Shown: positions 35,521-46,217 of the stretch, one piece after another | Layout: the number at the start of each line of letters is the position of its first letter | Numbering within the stretch: the stretch's first letter is position 1 | DNA from: Acheta domesticus | Taxonomy: Eukaryota; Arthropoda; Insecta; Orthoptera; Gryllidae | DNA: 64,000 bases | Assembly (NCBI GenBank): GCA_031308135.1 | Contig: JAHLJT010008756.1 | Coordinates: forward strand, 102,386,271 to 102,450,270 | Direction: 5' to 3' | Translations under genes and position numbers: made by a program | Notes under the pieces: model-generated | What the model saw: only the letters and a program-made list of their open reading frames with translations | Databases searched by the model: none | Told to the model about the DNA's origin: nothing

Positions 35521-36445
35521 GTAGCGAGCGTGGCAGGCAGGGGAGAGCGGAGTGGGGAGAGGAGGTAGTGGAGAGGTGAGGGTGGTGTAGGAGCAGGGGT
35601 TTTGAGAAGTGCGACGCTAGACAGTGCAGGGCTACGGTGGCGATGCATTCCTCTTTCCAATTGACGAATGTGATAAATAAATATCCGGGAAACGCAGGGG
35701 CACTTCAACTTGTTACAAATAGAGTAGGTTTGGAAATAAATGTTCTATCATTACTCTTACTACATTACTATTATGTTCTATTATTACTATTGGGGAATCA
35801 TCAAGCAGCAACTAACGGTGGATGCATCATAAACTACAACAACTAACGGAAGATGCAAGTCACAATTTATATTAATGGGAGCGAGAGTAAGAGGATGAGC
35901 CTTGTGGCCTTGACCCAGAAAGTCCAGTTAACAGCTGCGGGTCACCGCGCGGGAGTCTGGCATTGATAAGCTCTGCGGCCGCTCGTTCGCCCCATACAAA
36001 GTCAGGGAAGAGGAAGGTGCAGGACTCCTATTACGTTTCTTGCTTTCTTCCATGATAAAATTCTGATGAAAGTGCTGATAATCAGATTTTCCTGACAGAA
36101 AATTAATATATTTCAAGACTTTTTCTCTAAACAGTTGTAGAGTTCGCTTACAAAAGGAATAATACGTCAAAAATGCAGATCTCCGTTTCCAGAAAACTCG
36201 CCAGATGTACATTTGTGTAAAGAAGCGTACCTCATTTACAACATGTTTGGATTTAGAGACTTTTCTTCTCTTTGAGTATAGTACGATTGTGGTTGTACTT
36301 TCATATGTTGGAAGAACTTAAAGCTGCTCTAACTTGTTCTTTGTGTTAGATGTAAAAGAAAACATGTTAATATTTCTATCAGGACACTTAAAACAAACAG
36401 GTGCCAATTGTGGAAAACGAAGAAACTTATAACAAAACTTCCTAT
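35521..36445. other. Intergenic, GA-rich then mixed, nothing recognised
   Basis: 35521-35640 is G/A-rich on the + strand. The remainder is ordinary AT-rich sequence. No gene supported. Confidence 0.55.
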
Positions 36446-37863
36446 TTTTTACTTTCCCGTATACATACATATATACGGAGTAATATACGTAATATAGGGA
36501 AAGTTATGTAATGCTGCGCGAAAAAATGGTGAATTTTCGGCAGAAAAAAATTCGTTGCCGGGCAGTGAAAACGAAAAACTGGATAAATCCAGTTGTTAAA
36601 TTAAGAAAAATATCCCCCCACGTAAGGTAGCCAGAATCCCTGTTTTGTGGGTCCTTCATACCGAAAAACCAAATGAAAGCAAAACATTCGTCAAGTCAGT
36701 CCGTCTCTCTCTCTCCGTCCGTCCGGTGTATGTGAACAACACTAGTGCCTAAAATATGCGGACGAATTTTTTTCAAATTGAAGAAACCCCTGTGCATTTG
36801 ATTTGAGTCGAAGCACAGCGATTTTGAGAAACATTCATTAATTTTTGGGGGTACTTTACATGAAGCTCCCATTAAAAATTTTTCTCAAAAACGGGTTAAA
36901 CTTAAACTTTTTTCTTTAAATTTCTAGTAAGAGTAGAGTAAAATATACTTATTAACGTGGCATAGGTTCTATTTTCACGGTTAACTCTTCATTTTCGATA
37001 ATTGCATAATTTTGAATTTTATTCGGCGTCTTCCTCCAACTACAAAATTGCAGACAGAGATTTTTCCTCTCTATGAGATAACATAAGCGCCAAATAGCTC
37101 TATTCTTTTGTTTTTTCAAAAATTGGAAACATTTAATTTTTTTGACTTGTCTCTCACGTCGTTAATATTTACATTAGTGGCGATTTTTTCACATTATTAT
37201 ATTTACGAGAACATGTGCTTTAAGTAATGTCAAGTAAAGTCTCTCGAAAACACAACCGTTTTCTGTGAAAAGTAGCTCAAAATTCCGCATTTTCAGAAAC
37301 GCTCAAACGCCATTTTCTCATAAATGGCTCCAAATTTGTGTCTGCAAACTTTTCGAACGGATGGTGGTAATTTCATTCTTTAATGTGACGTAAAGTTTAT
37401 TTTCAGTTGTTTTTTGTAATTAGGCAAATGTAATTTTTTTAAAGATATCTCACACTGTTAATACGCACATTACCAACAATTTGTAAACTTAATTATATTT
37501 GTGACTTCAATGACTTCAAATTAACTTTTTTTTAACTCAAAACTGTTCTGTAAAAAAGAGCTTCAAGTTTTGCATTTTTAGTAACGCTTAAACGCCATTT
37601 TCTTAAAAACGGCTACAAATCTTTAAAAGAAAATTACCATTTTGGATGTTATTTTTGTGTTCTTTAATATTCTAAAATTAATATTTCCGTTCTACCATTA
37701 GGAAACTGAAAATTGAGAAAATGTCAAAAAAATGTACTTTGGGCGGCAAAAGATGCAACTGGGTGGCAGCTGGCAAGAATATGTGGCAATTTCCAACGAA
37801 CCCAGACCTAAGAAAATAGAAAAATAATACGGGAAAGTCTGTGCCATTCTGTAGCACCACTAA
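36446..37863 (+). repeat. Family H, full-length reference copy (about 1.42 kb)
   Basis: Begins TTTTTACTTTCCCGTATAC and has AAAGTTATGTAATGCTGCGC. Then GAATTTTCGGCAG, a CCGTCCGTCC tract near 36712, CACTAGTGCCTAAAA and long A/T-rich inner blocks with TGGCTCCAAAT follow. It ends GTAGCACCACTAA (to 37863) followed by T. No coding capacity. This is the best single copy for defining the family. Confidence 0.88.
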
Positions 37864-39230
37864 TTTTTAATTGCATTAGGTGTCTGTGAACGAACGATAA
37901 TAAAGGTGTCCATTCACATGAAAAATGAAGAAAGGTAATACCTACAATGACAGCAGGAGAGTAAGAGAGATTGGAGAAGTAAGACATACACACGATCACT
38001 ACGAATAGCTTCAAAATTTAAGGATTTGTCCCAAATCAATTAAATATTTTCAGGCTGATAACTAACGCGTTTTCAAAGGTATTGAGTAATTCCGAAAATG
38101 ATGCCCTCTATGAAGGAAATTAATATTACTCCCTTCACGAGCAATGGGAATTTCAAACTCAATTATAAAAGTTACATTTACATATTAGATAACACTTAAC
38201 ATTGTAATTTACTTTTATGTAGTAAAAATTTGAAACTGAAAAACTAGAATTATTAATTTTAGTGTCTCAGGAATTAAAGACCCTAAACCAGTGGTGTAGG
38301 GGTCTTCTTCTGGAGGCTGCGGTACGCGTCGTGGCACCGTAGCATGCCATAAGCTTTTCTGCGGAACTAGAATAGGGAAAGGAAACTATTAGTAACCCCG
38401 CCGTATTACAATAGGGATGGCGTTGTCTCTGGTGGCGGAGTAATGAACTGCGTGAGGGGCGATTTCGTCGTGACACTCGTGCCACGGACTCCCGCCTGTG
38501 GCATCGCCCTAGACAACACTGCCCTAAACTGATACAGTTTCTCGCACATTGAGCTTACTCTGTGCACTGGAAGAAGTACTCTAATTTCGTTACATTAAGT
38601 TAACAGTGTCACGGACGCCCTTCTAATTGACTCCATGAGCAATGTAATTGATACGAAGCGAAGTCACAGCATCTCCGGACCTAGACATCAGCGCCACAAA
38701 CTGTGGAACCTAAAACTTTAAGAGCAGCATCAAAGCGCGCACAGCGACATCTGGCAGAAGAAGAAGACACCAGTATCATTACACAGTACTTGAAAAAACT
38801 ATAAAAGCGTAAGTATATAGATAAAGATACATGTGCAAGAAATTTAATCTACGATTTCGTATTAGACACAAATTATGAAAACCAGAATATTTCTTGAATA
38901 AATTCAGTTATGGAGGTAGTTTCAAATTTACAAAGCAGGATCCTTATCACATTGAATCTCTTTTAAGAACTTGATGCCAGAAAAGTAATCCCTATAATTT
39001 ATTCCCAAATGTTCACCAATGTACACAACAAATCATGCGCAACCGAAGATGTTTTGAAATATTTTGAGGGAAAATACAAAACAAATGGAACCACGATTGG
39101 ACAAATTCCAATATAAGCATGCTGCATAAATCATCAAACTTCAGTAACTAATAACCAGAACCCAGTAAGAATTTTGGCCGCAAATAGCCCTTTTTATAAG
39201 ATATGGGCACTCAAAATTAAGTCACAGTTA
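37864..39230. other. Intergenic, nothing recognised
   Basis: Mixed composition. 38280-38520 is GC-richer (ORF minus 38267-38485, no motif). 38640-38780 has a non-coding, repeat-like look, but no family was assigned. Confidence 0.5.
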
Positions 39231-39299
39231 CCTATAGCACTACACGTAATATACCTATAGCACTACACGCACTTGCATATAGCACTACATGTAATAATA
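39231..39299 (+). repeat. Three tandem 22-24 bp repeats
   Basis: The unit CCTATAGCACTACACG plus a variable end occurs three times (39231, 39254, 39276). It is followed by two ATATTTAAAAATATC units at about 39303-39345. Confidence 0.85.
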
Positions 39300-39469
39300 A
39301 GTATATTTAAAAATATCAACAACAAATATATTTAAAAATATCTACCCTTTATGCATGTTTTGTTGTGTACATTGGTGTACATTTGTAAATAATAGAGATT
39401 ACTTTACACATGCATGTGCAACATACCAAAACTTTTCCTCCTCTTAAGAAAAATTGTTTTGTATACTAC

Positions 39470-39983
39470 GGTGGCGTCATGCAGGTTGCAATAATACACA
39501 GACGAGAGTGGGTTAATCTATTGCTGGTTTATTAATAATTAAATCCACCACCGAATAAACTTTATGTACAATCGTTAATTAATGAAATAAATCGATCCCA
39601 CTACTAGGAGTGATATAAATTCTACAGTTACCACTCCTCTACTTAACTATCGAATGAACCCGATCGTGTGAAACACCGCAGAATTCCCACACGCTTCCTC
39701 ACTCGAGTCTCACTGCCTCACGACAAATACATTACCGGCCCTAGCCTTCGCACACGCGGTCTGAGCCCCCACCGGGCGGCTGTCTCCGAACTGCACAAGT
39801 CAACTGCCTGAAGCAAAAAGGGGGCGGTGGAGCGTGGCAGCGGCCTATCTAGGCTAGCCGCGCCCTTTTACTCTGGGCTTTTCCACTACGTCGCATCCTA
39901 TGGGCGAGCGCGTCGTCCTGAGCGTCTCTCCTACGTCACGCGGTCGCCCTGTTGTCAGATCTATGATTGTGCACGACGCTACA
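39470..39983 (-). mobile_element. Candidate solo LTR, minus orientation
   Basis: 514 bp flanked by CTAC on both sides (39466-39469 and 39984-39987). Read on the minus strand it starts TGTAGCGTCGTGCAC and has a GC-rich first half like an LTR promoter/leader. Its second half is AT-rich with AATAAA-type hexamers, and it ends GCATGACGCCACC. No retroelement coding sequence adjoins it. The 3' end lacks the expected CA, so the boundaries are provisional. Confidence 0.5.
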
Positions 39984-40194
39984 CTACCAACAGAAGTTTG
40001 TATGTTTGGTTCAGGTTTCATCAAACTGAACAATTACTTGATTGTAGGTTTCACGTGCCCCGGTATATCTTATATATTTATGAAATGTTTGAAAAAATGT
40101 CACTTCTGAAAAGCCAGAATTGAAGAATTTTGTAAGAACATGTACAAAATATAAAAACAGAAAAGCAGAACAAATTAACTGAGTTATTTCAGGA

Positions 40195-40445
40195 AATATA
40201 AGTGTACATTTTTTGTTCAGAAAACGACACTTTCTGAAAAATGCTCCAAAATTTTTAATGAAAATTTGTATTTAATTTTCTATAATTTTTAATTTTCTAT
40301 AATATTCTTAGATCTTTCAATTCTACTATTATTAGACCGAAAACTGAGAAAATGTGAAAAAACATATTTTAGACGCCAAGAGCTGGCAGCTGGGAAGGTG
40401 GGGCTGAACCAAAAAACTAGCCACAATAATTAATTAGCCAGTGAT
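40195..40445 (+). repeat. Diverged family H right-part fragment
   Basis: Contains GAAAATGTGAAAAAACATAT, CAAGAGCTGGCAGCTGGGAA and GGTGGGGC, in the same order as the right third of family H. The terminal CACTAG is missing. Confidence 0.6.
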
Positions 40446-40494
40446 TGTGTCACTATTTAACACAAATAGTTTCATTTGCCTTTTTTGGTCTTTT

Positions 40495-40690
40495 TTTCTA
40501 TTTGTGGATAATCTCTGGAACGGTTCACATCATTGCGGTTTTCATTGAAATGTAATTTGTCATGCACAACTTAAGCTACTTTTTCAAATTATTTTCACTT
40601 ACATGAAGATTTTTTTTGTTTTTCATACAAATCTACAGTTTATTCTAATCTTAATGACATTTTTTACTCGTGACTTTCGAGACAAACGAA
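40495..40690 (+). repeat. Dispersed repeat Q, copy 1
   Basis: Shares ordered blocks with 45185-45440: ATCTCTGGAA, CTACTTTTTCAAATTATT and a TCTTAATGA/TTTTAATGA block. It adjoins a family H fragment here, so it may be an extension of that family. Confidence 0.5.
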
Positions 40691-42188
40691 AAGTTATTGT
40701 CTCTGTAAGATTTCGTAACTAGTGTCGCTAGAAAATCACATACTTTCTCGTCGCATTATTTATAACTGAAGCAATGTTTGAAAAAACTGTGGCCATCCAA
40801 ACGGACTCGACCAAAAACAATAATTTAATGTGTTGAAAATACCCCAGAGGCGATATATTTACAAAAAAATAATGAAATTCGGGAGAGAAGTGTTTATTTC
40901 CTTATTTAGCCGGAACTGAGGAGCTGTGAAAACGGCAGACCAGAGTAAGTAAATAAAGAAAGGAGATCTTAGAGTGCCAAATAATTACACGACATTAGGT
41001 TTTTAAAAGAAAATTCAAAGAGAATTATAATTTTTTAGAAGACAATTGAACACTGCCTACCGAAATCATGATGGAAGTAAAATATCTCAAATAAACTGAA
41101 CGGGCCTAAAAAACATTAAATTGTAAACAACATAACTAGGAAAATATATAATTTAGTTACAAAAGGTAATGCGATCAATTGTGAGCAAAATTTAAAGAAA
41201 AAAACGCAATTATATCCATAGAAAGTAAATGACAAACGAAAGAGATGGAAATTGTTCTGGGACTTTCGCAAGACAGAATACGTAATCAGAGTGATTTCAG
41301 AATTGGTACGTGGTGGATCGGAGAGGGAACCCATGTTGGTTTATAAATGGAAGGTGATAAATTGAATGATCAGTAAAGCACCAATACGGACGTAAAATGA
41401 GTTTCAAAATGGAAATGGTAATCCTGGAAGTCGGCGACGTGTGAGTTGATTTCTCTGGTGGACCTCGACGATCAACGACAACATTTTAGAATTTCTATTT
41501 CTATTTGCTGATATGACAAGGCCAAGAATGTATTGCAATGGGAAAATGTTAAAGTTTTAGGCGCCATAAGAGTAAAGGGAAAAGGAATGCGCGCTTGTGT
41601 GAATGAGTTTTCTGTGTATTGTTATGTGGGAATGTGTATGTTAATTGTTTTCAAGGGTAATATATATAATGTTTAGTATGTGTCAATGTTATTCTTCTCA
41701 TGAAATGTATTATGTATTGGCCAGGAAAAGTAACAACAAGGCTAGGTAATTATTTTGTTGCTTAATAAAGGAAGTTGCGTCGGAACTTGCGGTAGCAACG
41801 ATTCATTTTAGATCTCAGCTGTCCGTTTTTTAACGATTAATTTTGAAAATTCAATGTTTTATTTAGTTGTGAGCAACAGCAGAACAAACTTACGTATCCA
41901 ATTCCCAAAATCGATGATAGGCATCCCGTTTCCCTTATAGGGATGGCTTCGTGGATTCACACCTTTAAATAAATTTATTGAAACGGTAAACTAGTTCCAA
42001 GGTGTAGGGAAATTATTTATATTTTTAGTAAATTGTAGCAAGAATACAAATCGTTTCAGCTGGCACTCCGAGCGTGGGTGAAGAAGGGCAATATATTTTT
42101 GTTTATTACATTTGCGTAAAAAATGAAACTGTTTCAGTTGGCAACCCAGCGTGGGGCACAGTTGTGTATGTAAATAGTTCTGTTTTTT
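40691..42188. other. Intergenic, nothing recognised
   Basis: AT-rich sequence. The minus ORF 41116-41334 has no recognisable motif. Confidence 0.55.
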
Positions 42189-42189
42189 T

Positions 42190-42226
<37 letters not shown>
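42189..42226 (+). repeat. (ATT)n microsatellite
   Basis: About a dozen uninterrupted TTA/ATT units. Confidence 0.95.
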
Positions 42227-42227
<1 letters not shown>

Positions 42228-42408
42228 AAAATAGGAAACTATTTCAATAAAGAAAATTAAAAGTAGCCCCGCGCCAGTTTTTAAGGGTCCTTTGATCTAT
42301 CCAAAGAAGAAATAAAGAAAACATGGAAGGCGTTTATTGAGAAAAAGATGTATAAGTTGCATGAACTTCAAGGAGAAATATGGTAAAACTAACAGATTTT
42401 AAAAAAAA

Positions 42409-42496
42409 TTACGTGACTTTATTTCATAAAATATGCTCAAACTATTCGATTTAAAAAAATGTACGTGACCTTATTTCATGAAATAAGGTCACGTAC
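42409..42496. repeat. 36-bp perfect palindrome with an adjacent diverged half-copy
   Basis: 42461-42496 is a perfect inverted repeat with no spacer. The half-site GTACGTGACCTTATTTCA is followed immediately by its complement. A related half-site TTACGTGACTTTATTTCAT lies at 42410-42428 in the same orientation as the left half. Confidence 0.92.
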
Positions 42497-44844
42497 AATT
42501 ACGAGTACGAATACGAGTATAGAAAAAAAATCCATTAATATTGTAGAAATTCTCGAAAAAGGAAAGAGTTTGCCGAAAGTAAGACCGAAACAATTTTTAG
42601 CGTCCTTGGTTATATCAGAGGGAAAAATTGAAAGAAAATTTTTTTAAAAAATTGAAAGAAAAATAAATTCCGTATTTCAGATTGTTGCATCTTACTGTAA
42701 AATATGACTTAAATAGAATGAAAAGGGTCACGTCTAATTCTTATTTACGGAGAGCAGAATTTGCAGGTGATGGGTTCTTACTCGGTTGTTTAAATTAGAA
42801 TGTCTCCTGAAGACCAAGGTATTCTTGATTTTTGACGTTTTCCTTCCGTGCCAGCAATTTGGTACTACTTATTCAAATCTAACTTCTGCGAATGTCCTTC
42901 ATTCTATTGTATTTGAATTGCGTTTACACTGCGCTCACATTCTGCTTGAGATAGGTAGGAAACAGTAACTAAAAAAATTGGTATCCATCCTATGGAATCC
43001 CCAGAATTATTTATTAAAATAACATTGAATGAACTTCTCTTTTAGCATTATCTTATTGAATTCTATTTGTTCCTTAACTCAGTGTTGATAATTTTCTCTT
43101 TAATACAATGATACCCTCTTTCTTTCCTTTATTTAACAAATATACAACATTTACTAATTTGGAAACGTGGGATGAGCAATATAGAAGGTTCTGTCTCTAA
43201 AATGTTCACAAACATTATTTGAAACAAAATTATTAAAGAACGTAATAACTGATATGCAACAAAAAATACACACATGACACAGAATTTAAAGTTTTGAGAT
43301 TTGACAAGACACATCGTATTTAAAAATTAAAATTTTAAAGAGTTCTAATGGTTCTTAGTCTTTAGTTCACTTTCATTAAAAAGGAAAGAGTATTGAAGAT
43401 TGTTTGTTTTCAGAATAAGCAATTGAAATGTGACTTTCAGAGCATTGTATCTTTCCTTCAATATCACAATACTTGTTTTCTTTTAAAATCGGAGTCAGTA
43501 ATCTGAGAACTGTCATATGACACTTCAATAGTTCAAAAGACCGTTTTGAAGGGTTCATTTACGAATGCAAAGGTAATTTTTCTTTTATCAATAAACTCCT
43601 TGTTTCCAGTCTCGAATGTCAATAAGTACAGGCAAGTCCTTAATTGTTGGAAAAGGAAGAAACGCTATGTGACCTGAGTGCTTCAAATGCAATATGCAAC
43701 GTCTCAGTGTTTTCGTTTGTTCGATAGCGCCATTCTTGCGTGTAAGAAGATCAATTAAAAATTTTTGAAAGGAGATAACATCTAATATTTTTGAACAAGA
43801 TTCCAATGATGGAAGAAAGCATGAAAAATATATAACTGTATTGGATTCTCGCACTTACATTGATGGAAATACGAAGAAAGCAAAACAAATAAAATAAAGA
43901 AACTCCATTTTTTTCTTCTCGATATTACTAGATGACGATAGAAGCGACACATTGTAATACATTCATTGTAATAAATACATGTATTGAACGAAGTCCATTG
44001 CAAATGTTTTTGCACTTCAAACCCTCAATACATTTTTCTTCTCGCATTCCATTCATTTATTTTATTAATTATTTATTTGTGTATTTATTTGTTTATTTAC
44101 TTATTTATTAATTTAATCTCAAAATCTATATAATGTGACGTTTGGATGAGTAACATATTCCCTTTCACAATCAAAGCACGGGCAAACGATCTTAGACTTT
44201 GTTCTAAAGAACAAGTGATCATATACCTGGAGAGTTCTTATGAAGTTCACAGTGCCAATTCAATGTGAGCGAATAGAATGTGATTTTTCATAGTTTAATG
44301 AAATGATGTCAATGTCTATTGCATCATTTCTAATGCTAACAAATATAATTTATTAATAACAGATGAAAATAATACGTGTGATACCTTTTGGGGTGGAATT
44401 GCTTTTGTTGACCGCATTTTCTGTCTTTCTATTCAAGTGTTAGGATTACTGTGAAGGAGACTTCAAATGGTTGTTATTTTCATAATTTGCAAACGCAAGG
44501 TAACTTGTAAAGTGATTCAGTGGTGTCAGAGCGTTCGACTGTTAGTTTGCTGACGAGTTTGCAAGGTGTCATTCAGAAATGTTGAGCGAAAGGTTTTTAA
44601 TTATACATTAAAATAATAAATACATACGAATACGTAAGATTGCCTTTCTTCATTATGTTTTGTAGTTTCCTATAAGGAGGAGTATTATTAAAGTGAAATG
44701 GTGATTCCGATGTAGATCAAATTAAATACTCGTTGAATGCGGCACGTTTATAAGCCAATGCGGAGGCCGGAGGTTCGAGAGTTTTTATCCAGAGAAAGGC
44801 GTAAGTTTTGTTTGATGCATTGGATCAACCGAGAAGAAACGCGC
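42497..44844. other. Intergenic, nothing clearly recognised
   Basis: AT-rich. tRNA-like fragments (GTTCGACTGTTAG near 44546, GGAGGTTCGAGAG near 44768) suggest decayed SINEs but do not fold into a tRNA by eye. A TTTATT-rich stretch lies at 44060-44115. Confidence 0.5.
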
Positions 44845-44974
44845 GTCAAAAGTCGCGGACCACTTTGCATCAAAATTCGCTAGTTTTACAATATTTTTTT
44901 AGGGAGATAGTCAAAAGTCGCGGACCACTTTGTATCAAAATACGACAGTTATACAATATTTTTTTAGGGTGATA
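44845..44974 (+). repeat. Tandem duplication of a 65-bp unit
   Basis: GTCAAAAGTCGCGGACCACT starts at 44845 and again at 44910. Both copies run through TACAATATTTTTTTAGGG with a few substitutions. Confidence 0.9.
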
Positions 44975-45184
44975 GAAAGTTTTGACATTGAATTTTTATT
45001 TTACGGATCAAAATACGGATCAATTCTCGTGTGTCTTGTGCCATATTGATATATTGTCATTTAATCACATAATCTTTATAAATAAAATTGAGGTGTCAGT
45101 CATTTCAAAATTCAAGAAATTGCTTTTTTAATCTCATGTGCTTCTTTATTTTATATAAATCCAATTCGAAAGTTTTTAGGTTTT

Positions 45185-45440
45185 TTTTTCGGTCGGGCAA
45201 AAATCTCTGGAATGGCTAAACAGATGGGGTTACAGTGAAAGGTATAGTATTTCATCGGCCATTACTTAGGGTACTTTTTCAAATTATTATTTTCCAATTT
45301 ATAAAGAATACTATTTACAATTTTATGTGAATATGCACTTGTATTCTGATTTTAATGAAATTTTGTACAAGTGACCTTCAAAAACAGAGCTTCACCCTAA
45401 AAATACAGCCTTCATGAGAATTATTATATTTTTAGTTTGG
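45185..45440 (+). repeat. Dispersed repeat Q, copy 2
   Basis: Second copy of the block at 40495-40690, with ATCTCTGGAATGG, GGTACTTTTTCAAATTATT and GATTTTAATGAAATTTTGTA. Confidence 0.5.
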
Positions 45441-46090
45441 TTGGGAAGTACTTGAGGAGATATTCGATTTGCAAGAGATTTTATGATTCTTTCCATGCTA
45501 TTTTACAAGCAATAATATTGGGAAATATATGGCTTCTTGATAACTTCATTGTGAGTTTCTTACTTGTATTACGTGATTTTGCTTTCTTTCCCATTCAAAA
45601 CTATTCAGTAACCAAGTATTTTGAGAGAAAATGCTTTGGAAATTATACGCTGAGCTGATCAAGGTTGTTTTATTTTAATCGCGGAGAGCAAAGGACGATC
45701 CCTCGTCACTCATTTGAACACGCGTGTCAACTGGTCTGTAAATGTACGTTACATTAAACACCGTTTCCTTTGCGGATCCGCATTGTCTTTCTCCGTATAT
45801 TTTTGGGTAGTTGATTACTTATCATGGGACACAATAAGGGAAAAGAGCCCATCGGAAAAACTAACTCGAGAATTGACAGGAGTAGAGCGCTTTGCTGCAG
45901 CAACATTTGTAATGCTAAATCGTTAAAGCGAATCTTACTTATAAATTTCATTGGGAATCTTCTATTTGACGCGGATTCATTTAGAAAACATCCGTAGTTT
46001 GATGTCCTGTGTCCTTGAGAGATCGACTCCAACTCGAGGCGGAGCTTATCGTGCGAGTGTGTTCATGGTATTCTCTTCCAAAGACTTAGT
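45441..46090. other. Upstream region of AKR-3
   Basis: No TATA box is visible 25-35 bp before the shared initiator. Short ORFs on both strands (45437-45926) have no motif. Confidence 0.5.
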
Positions 46091-46105
46091 GCCAGTGCTG
46101 ATAAG
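46091..46105 (+). promoter_or_regulatory. AKR-3 putative initiator, shared with AKR-2
   Basis: GCCAGTGCTGATAAG matches the AKR-2 initiator context GCCAGTGCCGATAAG at 14 of 15 positions. It lies at a similar distance from the start codon (predicted 49-nt leader versus 62 in AKR-2). Unlike AKR-2 there is no TATA element upstream. Confidence 0.6.
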
Positions 46106-46142
46106 GGTGTCTGCGCTGAAACACGCAAACCGAAGCAGAGCG

Positions 46143-46217
46143 ATGCCACTGAATGTTCCGTTCGTGAAGTTAAATAATGGGCAGCAGTTCCCTATCTTCG
46201 GTCTTGGCACATGGAAA
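46143..46217 (+). CDS. AKR-3 exon 1 (residues 1-25)
   Basis: Starts [13 protein letters not shown] and ends FGLGTWK; donor GTGAGT. Same length as AKR-2 exon 1. Confidence 0.92.
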
